A stretch of DNA of 54,425 bases from Victivallaceae bacterium (GTDB lineage Bacteria; Verrucomicrobiota; Lentisphaeria; Victivallales; Victivallaceae): the NCBI GenBank assembly GCA_021647315.1, contig JAKIUY010000016.1, positions 1 to 54,425 on the forward strand. Direction: 5' to 3'. Made by a program: the position numbers and the translations under genes. The notes beneath the pieces are model-generated. The model had not been told where the DNA came from, did no database searches, and saw nothing but the letters and a program-made list of their open reading frames with translations. Below, in pieces: positions 43,909-51,343 of the stretch (position 1 is its first letter; the number at the start of each line of letters is the position of its first letter).

Positions 43909-44853
43909 ATGAAAAAATGCTGCAAAACAGAATTTCTTAAGCCGATAGATAAAGATTATCTTAATGATTTGGTGAACAGTATCTGTTCCACCTATAAAGA
44001 TACACAGGGGATCAATCATATTGAGGGCTTCAATATGCCGCTGGAACAGAATATTCTCAGTATTATTGATAAATTGCTTGAAATCGTCTTCCCCGGATTT
44101 AGTGGAACTCATCGATTCAGTATCAATACCATCGCATTTAGTATTGGCAATATCCTGACCGATTTACACGATGAACTGTTTGAACAGCTGTTCTTCGCTT
44201 TTCGCTACAATTGCAGCCGCGATAAATGCGAAGAGTGCGATGTGCATGATTTCACTGCACATGCAGTGAAAAGGCTGATGGATGCAATTCCGAAAGTGCG
44301 GGAAACCATGAAAATTGATATCGCTGCAGCTTATGAGGGGGATCCGGCGGCGATATCTATGGATGAAATTGTCGTTAGTTACCCTGGGATAAAAGCGATT
44401 ACAATTCAGCGTTTTGCTCATCTGCTCTATCATGAAAAAGTCCCGCTTATTCCACGGATGATGACTGAATACGTTCACAGTATCACCGGAATAGATATTC
44501 ATCCCGGTGCTCATTTGGGCGAAGGACTTTTTATCGATCACGGTACTGGTGTGGTTATCGGCGAAACCGCTAAAATTGGCAATAATGTTAAAATATATCA
44601 GGGCGTAACGCTTGGAGCTCTCAGTTTTCCGAAAGATGCCTGTGGCAAGATTATCAAAGGGGCACAACGCCACCCGACAATCGAGAATAATGTAACAATC
44701 TATTCAGGTGCCACCGTACTGGGGAATATTACTATCGGTGAAAGTTCGATTATCGGCGGTAATGTTTGGTTGACTGAAGCGACTCCAGCCGGAGCAAAGG
44801 TTATTACTGACCCGCCATCATTGAAAATTATTCACAAAAAAATGTTGGTCTGA
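43909..44853 (+). CDS. cysE: Serine O-acetyltransferase
   Basis: 314 residues. Transfers acetyl from acetyl-CoA to L-serine, the first step of cysteine synthesis. The N-terminal helical domain has AAYEGDPAAISMDEIVVSYP and PLIPRMMTEYVHSITGIDIH; the C-terminal left-handed beta-helix begins with GIDIHPGAHLGEG and contains the catalytic His-Asp region FIDHGTGVVIGE. The long N-terminus is usual for the EpsC/SAT branch. AGG lies before the ATG. It stands between recO and yggS; the order is housekeeping and gives no further clue. Confidence 0.93.
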   Translation: MKKCCKTEFLKPIDKDYLNDLVNSICSTYKDTQGINHIEGFNMPLEQNILSIIDKLLEIVFPGFSGTHRFSINTIAFSIGNILTDLHDELFEQLFFAFRYNCSRDKCEECDVHDFTAHAVKRLMDAIPKVRETMKIDIAAAYEGDPAAISMDEIVVSYPGIKAITIQRFAHLLYHEKVPLIPRMMTEYVHSITGIDIHPGAHLGEGLFIDHGTGVVIGETAKIGNNVKIYQGVTLGALSFPKDACGKIIKGAQRHPTIENNVTIYSGATVLGNITIGESSIIGGNVWLTEATPAGAKVITDPPSLKIIHKKMLV

Positions 44854-44913
44854 GTGAACGTGATTATATTGATTTTACAAGTAATGAAATAGAGCGATGG
44901 AGTGTATTGAAAA

Positions 44914-45597
44914 GTGAATGATTATCTTATTAAACAGTTACAGGCGGTACGTGAAGCAATCAGTCAGGCCGCTATTGCGGTTGGCAAAAAACCGGAAACC
45001 GTAAGGCTGGTTGCAGTCAGTAAAACATTTCCGGCTGCCAATATCGAAACTGCTTATGGAGCAGAACAACGCCTGTTCGGTGAAAATAGGGTTCAGGAAC
45101 TGGCCGAAAAAACTGAGATGTTGCCAGACGATATTGAATGGCATCTGATCGGTCATTTGCAGAGCAATAAAGTCAACAAGGCTGTTGCCGTTGCTGACTA
45201 TATTCATGCCGTGGATTCGGTAAAGTTGATTGAACGCATTGATCGTCTGGCCGGTGAAATTAATCGAAAACCGAAAATATTGTTCGAAATAAATATTTCA
45301 GGTGAAGTATCAAAATTCGGTACAACGGAAACCGAGGCAATGGTACTTGCAACCGCAGCCGTTAAATGTGATAATCTTGAATTTGTCGGTTTGATGACGA
45401 TGGCGCCTTATGGCGCGGACGAATCGGAACTGCACCATATTTTCAGCTCACTGCGTCAATTGCGCGATAATATAGCCACCCGCTTTGCGATTCCACTGCC
45501 GGAACTGTCAATGGGCATGAGTGCCGATTACAAAATCGCTATCGCCGAAGGCGCCACCTTCGTCAGAGTAGGTTCAGCTATTTTCGGTAAACGATAA
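44914..45597 (+). CDS. yggS: YggS-family PLP-binding protein
   Basis: 227 residues from a GTG start. Keeps free pyridoxal phosphate at safe levels; no enzyme activity is known for the family. The PLP lysine is in LVAVSKTFPA (near residue 36), with GENRVQEL, WHLIGHLQSNKV, GLMTM and SMGMSADYKIAI further on, all family signatures. Length is standard. It lies 60 bp after cysE. Confidence 0.93.
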   Translation: MNDYLIKQLQAVREAISQAAIAVGKKPETVRLVAVSKTFPAANIETAYGAEQRLFGENRVQELAEKTEMLPDDIEWHLIGHLQSNKVNKAVAVADYIHAVDSVKLIERIDRLAGEINRKPKILFEINISGEVSKFGTTETEAMVLATAAVKCDNLEFVGLMTMAPYGADESELHHIFSSLRQLRDNIATRFAIPLPELSMGMSADYKIAIAEGATFVRVGSAIFGKR

Positions 45598-45598
45598 A

Positions 45599-45632
45599 GT
45601 AGCTTAGGCGTCTCGCCTGAGTTTTATTGTGC
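45599..45632 (-). repeat. Repeat family C, single inverted unit
   Basis: GTAGCTTAGGCGTCTCGCCT then GAGTTTTATTGTG. Its reverse complement matches the unit at 23981 (GGCGAGACGCC flanked by A-run and CTAC). It lies 2 bp after the yggS stop and its hairpin may end that transcript. Confidence 0.5.
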
Positions 45633-45749
45633 AAACGGCACAACTAAAGTGGCGAACTCCAACGGCGAAATGAGTGGTTTAGCGGTAAAACAACTGGAGT
45701 TTCTGACAGCCCCTGAATGGGTAGTTTAGCTAATAGGAAAAATTTAGTT

Positions 45750-46676
45750 ATGAACAATAAAAAACCGGAAATTCTGGTGGTTGGTGCCGGTGGTGTCGGG
45801 GCATATTTTGGTGGACGTTTAGCTCAGGCGGGAGCACGGGTCTCGGTGGTCTGCCGTTCTGATTACCTGGCGGTGAAAAGTAATGGTTTTGCCATAACCA
45901 GCATTAACGGTAATTTTAACTTTATACCGGAAAATGTCTTTAACTGCGTTGAAGATTATAGAGGTACAGCTGATTTTGTTATTGTCGCGGTAAAGGCGTT
46001 ACCGGAGGTTGATGTGGTAAAACTGATTACGCCGGTGGTAAAAGCCGGAACTTCGATTGTCTTACTGCAGAATGGGATTGATATCGAACCGGCATTGCAT
46101 GAGGCATTTCCGGACAATGAGCTTATCAGTGCTATTGCTTATATCGGAGTTTTTCGTGAAGGGCAGGGGAGGATTTACCATCAAGGCAGTGGTCGGATTA
46201 AACTGGGCGTTTACCCGCAAGGCATTTCTGATAAACTGACTATACTCGGGGAGCTGTTCAAACAGGCTGGCGTTGACTGCGAACTTACCGTTGATATTGT
46301 GGAAAAACGTTGGGAAAAACTGTTATGGAATGTGCCATTCAATGCTATTTCAGTCCTGGCAGGTAAACTTGATACCAAACAGATAATGGATAACCCTTAT
46401 CTGGTTGAATTGGCAGAAAATGTAATGCGTGACGTCGTTAATACCGCAATTGCCTGTGGCGTGCCGCTCGAAGTGGAGCTGATTAAATGGAATATTGATT
46501 ACACCAAAAACTTCCCGCCGTACAAAACCAGTATGCTGCTTGATTATGAACATCAACGTCAAATGGAAATTGACGTAATTATCGGTAATGTAATCCGGCT
46601 GGCAAAACAGCATGATATTGCAGTACCTTATGTCGAAGCACTATTCGCACTGCTCCATGCCATGAATAAAATATGA
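45750..46676 (+). CDS. panE: 2-dehydropantoate 2-reductase
   Basis: 308 residues from the ATG at 45750, which has AGGA 11 bp upstream. Reduces ketopantoate to pantoate with NADPH in coenzyme A synthesis. The N-terminal nucleotide-binding site is VVGAGGVGAYFGGRLA; the segments VAVKALPEVDV, LLQNGIDIE and EKRWEKLLWNVPFN include the catalytic-lysine region. PanE relatives include other ketoacid reductases, so the substrate is likely but not certain. Confidence 0.85.
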   Translation: MNNKKPEILVVGAGGVGAYFGGRLAQAGARVSVVCRSDYLAVKSNGFAITSINGNFNFIPENVFNCVEDYRGTADFVIVAVKALPEVDVVKLITPVVKAGTSIVLLQNGIDIEPALHEAFPDNELISAIAYIGVFREGQGRIYHQGSGRIKLGVYPQGISDKLTILGELFKQAGVDCELTVDIVEKRWEKLLWNVPFNAISVLAGKLDTKQIMDNPYLVELAENVMRDVVNTAIACGVPLEVELIKWNIDYTKNFPPYKTSMLLDYEHQRQMEIDVIIGNVIRLAKQHDIAVPYVEALFALLHAMNKI

Positions 46677-46982
46677 AAAAAATGAAACCGGCCGGTCTAC
46701 ATTATTGAATGCTGTTAAATGGCTTGTCGAGGCGGTTGTAAATTATAATGAGATTGATAATCCGGCAGTAATACACAAGTGCATTCTTTTAGCTAGTTTA
46801 CTGCGCCTGTTTAAGTTCAACTGCGCAGCTCTTTAATAGCTTTTAGATCGCAAAACGGTATAACTATATTCCCCCAATTTTCAGCAAAAGTTAAAATTCC
46901 CCATGATTTAAAAGCTATATTTTTATCAGATAATGCTCTATCATGAATTTTGTATATTCGGTGCATGACTTATGAAAGCCTG
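46677..46982. other. Gap with 91-bp element, inverted copy
   Basis: No complete gene. The 91-bp element (46771-46861) sits in the middle. A short frame (LNAVKWLVEAVVNYNEIDNP) runs into the element from the left; it has no start and no recognisable family. Confidence 0.5.
46771..46861 (-). repeat. 91-bp palindromic element (family D), copy 2
   Basis: Inverted with respect to the copies at 4971 and 50259. On the plus strand it reads ATACACAAGTGC...GCAAAACGGTAT. Differs from copy 1 at two bases and from copy 3 at two others. Confidence 0.9.
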
Positions 46983-47834
46983 TTACTGTTTTTGCCGCCA
47001 TTGCGATGGGGTCATGGCAAAGCGTTTTTGAAATGCGGTACTGAAGTAACATTGACTCTCATAACCGCACGAGTCGGATATCTCTTTGATTTTCAGTTTT
47101 TTATTAGACAGCAATTGACACGCTTTTTCGAAACGGAATTTATCAATATATTCCTTTGGCGAAATATCTAACGCGTTTTTAAACAGCCTGAAAATTGTTG
47201 ATCTGTTAATTTTAAAATGTTCTGCTAGAGTTTCAACACTGACACTGGACAGTTGGGTGTTTTCGATAAAAATCATGCTGGCTTCAACAATATTATTAAT
47301 TTTAACAAGATTATCTTTATCCGAGAGTTCGTTGGTCAGTGCATTGACGAGCATCCAGGCGGCGGTCATCGGATAAAATAGCGAGAATTCATTGTTTTCA
47401 AAGCATTCAGAGACTGAATCTACAGTATGGAGAAAGCCGGGGCATTTGCTGATATCATAAACACGTTTATCCGGAGTCAAGCCGATAAGGCTCAATATTT
47501 TCTGAGTACTTTTTCCCCCTAGCCAAAACCAGGTGTAATCCCATGGTGAGTTGCGGGAGTCGTAATATTTGACTTTATTATCCGGCCAGAATATAAACAT
47601 TGTCCCCGGTCCGGATTCAACCTTAGAGCCTTCATACTCAATAATGCCGGTTCCTGAGTTCACAACATGAAAGATAATGCCGGGTGATGAAAATTCATTA
47701 GAAAAGGTGCCGTCGCTTTGCATCTTGGCAAATACTCTGAGATAGAGATCAAAATCTTCAATATCTAATAAAAGAGACTTAGACCATGCAAAAAGAAACC
47801 TGTCATAAACGTCTATTTTGTATTTTTGCAACAT
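46983..47834 (-). CDS. AraC-family transcription regulator
   Basis: 283 residues from the ATG at 47834; a longer frame to 47957 would overlap the divergent gene and encodes a hydrophobic stretch that does not belong to the family. The N-terminal cupin-like sensor (GIIFHVVNSGTGIIEYEGSK) probably binds a sugar. The C-terminal two helix-turn-helix motifs (VETLAEHFKINRSTIFRLFK and KEISDSCGYESQCYFSTAFQ) bind DNA. It diverges from the PHP gene and the glycan genes to its right, so it is the likely local activator of this locus. The 103-bp divergent gap should hold its operators. Confidence 0.88.
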   Translation of the reverse strand: MLQKYKIDVYDRFLFAWSKSLLLDIEDFDLYLRVFAKMQSDGTFSNEFSSPGIIFHVVNSGTGIIEYEGSKVESGPGTMFIFWPDNKVKYYDSRNSPWDYTWFWLGGKSTQKILSLIGLTPDKRVYDISKCPGFLHTVDSVSECFENNEFSLFYPMTAAWMLVNALTNELSDKDNLVKINNIVEASMIFIENTQLSSVSVETLAEHFKINRSTIFRLFKNALDISPKEYIDKFRFEKACQLLSNKKLKIKEISDSCGYESQCYFSTAFQKRFAMTPSQWRQKQ

Positions 47835-47937
47835 TTTTAGATATAATACACCATTTTTTATCTTGTTAAAGGTTCGTATATAACATATAATATATAGCAT
47901 AAAGTAAAAAAATCTAATTATTAAGTTACTGTTTATT

Positions 47938-48681
47938 ATGGATCTTGACTGTGACAATCATATTCACACCGTTTACTCTGGTCATGCTGATGAGTCAATG
48001 ACTGTGAGCAACATAATTAAAAAGTCTGAGCAGGTAGGGCTTGCGCAGATTGCGATTACAGAACACTCTTTTGATTGGCATTTGGGTCCCAGAGGCAATT
48101 TTCAGTTAATCAAAAACGAGCTGGCTACCATCCCAACTGATATTAATGTAACAGTTGGCATGGAGATAGATCCGGACATGGAAAATTTGGGAAAGTTGAA
48201 TTTTGATGATTTTGATAAAGATGAAATTTACCCGATTCTGGTTGGCTTTCACGGTTATCCCGGAGTATCCATGGGTTGGTTTGAAAAAATACACTTTACC
48301 CGCCGTGATAAGAATAGAATTTACAGCCGGTGGTTTAAGATAATGGAAAAGTTAATTGAAAATCCCAAAGTTGATATTCTTGCTCATCCTGGACGTATAA
48401 TAATGCAAAATGGCATTATCAATGAATTTTCGGGGAGTGTGCTGAAAGATTTTGAATCTCTTGCACTGGCAGCTAAGCAGTATAATGTCGCATTTGAAGT
48501 CAATGAAACTTTGTTAAATAACATGCCGACCGAGAAGCTGGAAAATAGTTATCCGAACGTGATCAATATAATGCTTAAGCATAAGGTTAAGTTATCTATT
48601 GGTTCCGATGCCCATAATCTGGAAAAAATAGGCAAGTTTGATAAAGTTGCAGACTTTATTAAGCGTTTTAATATAGATTAA
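47938..48681 (+). CDS. PHP-domain phosphoesterase
   Basis: 247 residues. The metal-binding motifs of the PHP superfamily are present: CDNHIHTVYSGHADES (His8, His10), ITEHSFD, MEIDPD, LAHPGR and SDAHNL. Related enzymes are histidinol-phosphate phosphatase and other phosphatases, so it could remove phosphate from a sugar or other small molecule. It lies divergent to the AraC gene with a 103-bp gap. The substrate is unknown. Confidence 0.82.
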   Translation: MDLDCDNHIHTVYSGHADESMTVSNIIKKSEQVGLAQIAITEHSFDWHLGPRGNFQLIKNELATIPTDINVTVGMEIDPDMENLGKLNFDDFDKDEIYPILVGFHGYPGVSMGWFEKIHFTRRDKNRIYSRWFKIMEKLIENPKVDILAHPGRIIMQNGIINEFSGSVLKDFESLALAAKQYNVAFEVNETLLNNMPTEKLENSYPNVINIMLKHKVKLSIGSDAHNLEKIGKFDKVADFIKRFNID

Positions 48682-48875
48682 TAACGGTTCTTTTTTGACG
48701 TTCACATAGTTGCTAAGGAGTCACTCAAAAACTCCAACCTGTTTTTTGTGAGTTATAAACCAATAATCGGCGATAAGCCGGAAGGAGATGCACGGATAAA
48801 AGTCGGCAAAAGGCATGAAAATGGTTTTCATTGCTTTGAATCAGCAAGTTAGAAACAGCAACAGGAGATAGAAAA

Positions 48876-49568
48876 ATGAAAGAGAAAAAATACAGTTTCA
48901 CCCTAATCGAATTGCTCGTCGTGATAGCTATTATTTCGATCCTGGCAGCAATGTTATTGCCTGCGTTGAATAAAGCCCGGGACACCGCTAAAAAGATTAA
49001 CTGTGTCAGTAATTTAAAGCAAATTGGTCTTGGGTTTGTGATGTATGCAGAGGATAATGATGGGTATGTGCCGCTGTATAATTCCTGGTTTCCGGCTATC
49101 AATATAAATCCCAATCCGCATAATCCAGGTTTTACCTGGGTTTGGCTGGTGGCAGGATATATGAACAGTCCACAAAGTTGGTACTGTTCAAGCAGAATTG
49201 ACTTAATAAACTCCGGCAGTGTCAAAGGAGATTTTGAAGGTAGCCTGCGGGCACCTGGTTCGTATGGAATGAATGTAGTTACATTTCAAGATAGATCTAT
49301 TAAGTTTGTACAACTTCGCAAGCCGTCTAAACTGATCCTTGCTGGTGATAAAGGTCGATTGAATGTAGAGGGCATTAGTAGCTGGTGGAAGTCTTGGACA
49401 CCAACTGACTACCGTCATGGAGGTAACGCTATCCCTAATGGCAAACCCGGGGTTAAAACTTCTATTGATGGTTATGCCAACTTTCTTAAATGTGATGGTC
49501 ATGTTGAAAGCCTGAAAATGAATGCATCAGGCGATGGCGCATCAGCCCTCTGGGATTATACGAAGTAA
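48876..49568 (+). CDS. Prepilin-like protein of the H-x9-DG type
   Basis: 230 residues. The N-terminus [24 protein letters not shown] then [11 protein letters not shown], plus [10 protein letters not shown], is characteristic of the very large prepilin-like families of Lentisphaerae and Planctomycetes; the end CDGHVESL is their C-terminal DG-H-type motif. Ser precedes the Phe at the processing site. It is not part of the secretion pseudopilus but of a family often next to sulfatase or glycoside genes; here it opens a carbohydrate gene cluster. Probably surface-exposed; role unknown. Confidence 0.85.
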   Translation: MKEKKYSFTLIELLVVIAIISILAAMLLPALNKARDTAKKINCVSNLKQIGLGFVMYAEDNDGYVPLYNSWFPAININPNPHNPGFTWVWLVAGYMNSPQSWYCSSRIDLINSGSVKGDFEGSLRAPGSYGMNVVTFQDRSIKFVQLRKPSKLILAGDKGRLNVEGISSWWKSWTPTDYRHGGNAIPNGKPGVKTSIDGYANFLKCDGHVESLKMNASGDGASALWDYTK

Positions 49569-49649
49569 CTGTTGATTAGCCATTATTATTTTTCATGTTA
49601 TATTATTTACAGCATGGCTACTAAATATTCATTAAAAAGGAAGTGTACA

Positions 49650-50255
49650 ATGAAAAAATCGTTAATGCAAACCATCTGTTTCGGAATCTTGGTCTTCGCG
49701 GTTCAACCCTTATCGGCAAAAGAAGTTCCAAACGATAATTTAGTGAAAAACAGCGGCTTTGAGACTATTAATCTTAAGCAGGCGATTTCTCATGGTACTA
49801 GCGGTTATGTTGCCAACTGGACTCCGCTTTATTACCCGGCTCAAGGGTTCAAAGCAGGAATTTCAAAGGATGCGGCATCCGGTAAAAATTCTGTTTATCT
49901 CGAAAATCACCTCGGTAAAAAGTCACTAACCTGGCTCTCTGATTTTATTCCTGCCGGCAAAGGGGAAAAACTGGTTGTCAGTTTTTCAATAAAGACAGAG
50001 AATCTACAAGCTGACAAGGACTGGTATAAACCAGGCGTTCTGATTATTTTTTATGATGAAAATAAAAAACGAATTTGCCATCGTGATGTCAAACGTTTTG
50101 GATCGGAAATAAAAGCATGGACTAAATTTACCGAAAATTTTACTGCACCTAATCAGGACAAGATTGCTTACATGCGGCTGGGACTGGTTATTTCATACTG
50201 TAAAGGTAAAGTTCTTTTTGATGATGTTTCTATCAAAAGAAAAGTTAAGAAATAA
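49650..50255 (+). CDS. Secreted carbohydrate-binding-like protein
   Basis: 201 residues from the ATG at 49650 with AAGGA upstream. Signal peptide MKKSLMQTICFGILVFAVQP, then LSA. The mature part (LVKNSGFETINL, YVANWTPLYY, KNSVYLEN, AYMRLGLVISYCKGKVLFDDVSIKR) is a single beta-sandwich of the CBM4/9-like type, found attached to glycan-degrading enzymes; the protein at 51344 has a similar N-terminal unit. It lies after the prepilin-like gene and 4 bp before the 91-bp element. Confidence 0.65.
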   Translation: MKKSLMQTICFGILVFAVQPLSAKEVPNDNLVKNSGFETINLKQAISHGTSGYVANWTPLYYPAQGFKAGISKDAASGKNSVYLENHLGKKSLTWLSDFIPAGKGEKLVVSFSIKTENLQADKDWYKPGVLIIFYDENKKRICHRDVKRFGSEIKAWTKFTENFTAPNQDKIAYMRLGLVISYCKGKVLFDDVSIKRKVKK

Positions 50256-50258
50256 CTG

Positions 50259-50349
50259 ATACCGTTTTGCGATCTAAAAGCTATTAAAGAGCTACGCAGT
50301 TGAACTTAAACAGGTGCAGTAAACTAGCTAAAAGAATGCACTTGTGTAT
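50259..50349 (+). repeat. 91-bp palindromic element (family D), copy 3
   Basis: Starts 4 bp after the stop of the binding-protein gene. Differs from copy 2 at two stem bases (CTACGC for CTGCGC and GTGCAG for GCGCAG), which weakens the inner stem and is not compensatory. Confidence 0.9.
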
Positions 50350-50500
50350 GACAATGCCGGTGGAAATGGATGGGAAAGTATTGGGAACTGGGGTTACAGC
50401 TCATGAATGCACTTTAATTACTCGCAATGTCAATTACCGACTGAATCTTCAGGCCGGAGTCGTACCCTTTTCGCTCAACATCTAATTTAAGGAGTAACTT
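50350..50500 (+). other. Unrecognised stretch after the element
   Basis: An open frame (PVEMDGKVLGTGVTAHECT...) runs from inside the element to 50485. It has no credible start of its own and no family I recognise; it may be the remnant of a gene that the element interrupted. Confidence 0.35.
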
Positions 50501-51274
50501 TTGAAAAACTGGCGAGAGATTTTAAACCCATTATTACATAAAGATCATCATTATATGGCTCTTGCAGCAATGGAACGTTTGCCTTCAAAATCACAGGATA
50601 TTTTCGAAGCAGAGGCGCCATTATTTATTCGGTTTTTTGGCGAGTTGCCGGATTATAATTATGCCGTCTTTAATTATCCAGGATATTTTGATGTTAGTAA
50701 TAAATACCAATTAGATTTAAGACGGAATTTCAGGGCTTCATATTTCCTCATGAATAATCCCATTGTTTCGGTCAGAGGGGGGCTTCCTCACAACATTTCC
50801 AATGGGGATGAATTTGTTTTTAACGGAGAAAATGATTTTATCGAAATTGCCTATATGCCTCGTTGGACTCCCATTTGGTGTGAAGATAATCTTGTATTAT
50901 CCATAAATATTTTCCCCGAAGAAATATTAAAAGGGGAAATTGCCATGTCTGCGAAACAGGTAGCAAAACCATTCAGCTGCTGGAAAGTCTATTTTAAAGA
51001 TGGTTCTATGGGAATTACGATGTTTACAGATGATGAAAAGTTTGATTATCTTTTTAAAAACCTTCCTGTTTGTAAAGATAAATGGAGTGAATTCAAAATA
51101 ACAATAGGCGAGAAGTTTGCTAAGTGTGCTGTAGATGGTAAATCTGAATCATGTAAATTCCCTTTTAAACGAACCTATGCAGATTGTGGACATTTCTTTG
51201 GTTCAGACTTTGGAGTAGAAAACTTCTTTAAAGGAAGAATGAAAAATATAAGAATTGATAATGAACAGGCTTAG
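50501..51274 (+). CDS. Unrecognised 257-aa protein, probably jelly-roll
   Basis: Starts at a TTG with AAGGAG 6 bp upstream, which decides the start. No signal peptide. The C-terminal half (FKDGSMGITMFTDD, WSEFKITIGEKFAKCAVDGK, FKGRMKNIRID) has the rhythm of a concanavalin-A-like beta-sandwich; the N-terminal half is unclear. It lies between a secreted binding protein and the GH84-like enzyme, so a glycan-related role is plausible. I cannot name a family. Confidence 0.55.
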   Translation: MKNWREILNPLLHKDHHYMALAAMERLPSKSQDIFEAEAPLFIRFFGELPDYNYAVFNYPGYFDVSNKYQLDLRRNFRASYFLMNNPIVSVRGGLPHNISNGDEFVFNGENDFIEIAYMPRWTPIWCEDNLVLSINIFPEEILKGEIAMSAKQVAKPFSCWKVYFKDGSMGITMFTDDEKFDYLFKNLPVCKDKWSEFKITIGEKFAKCAVDGKSESCKFPFKRTYADCGHFFGSDFGVENFFKGRMKNIRIDNEQA

Positions 51275-51343
51275 GAGGTAAGTCTCAATATTTTTTAATT
51301 TAACGTTTTAATCTTAAAATAATTTAAACCCGAGGAAATTTAT

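Noticed and set aside
50300..50485. 61-codon frame starting in the 91-bp element
   Set aside because: The first part is the element and there is no ribosome-binding site; listed as an unrecognised remnant instead.
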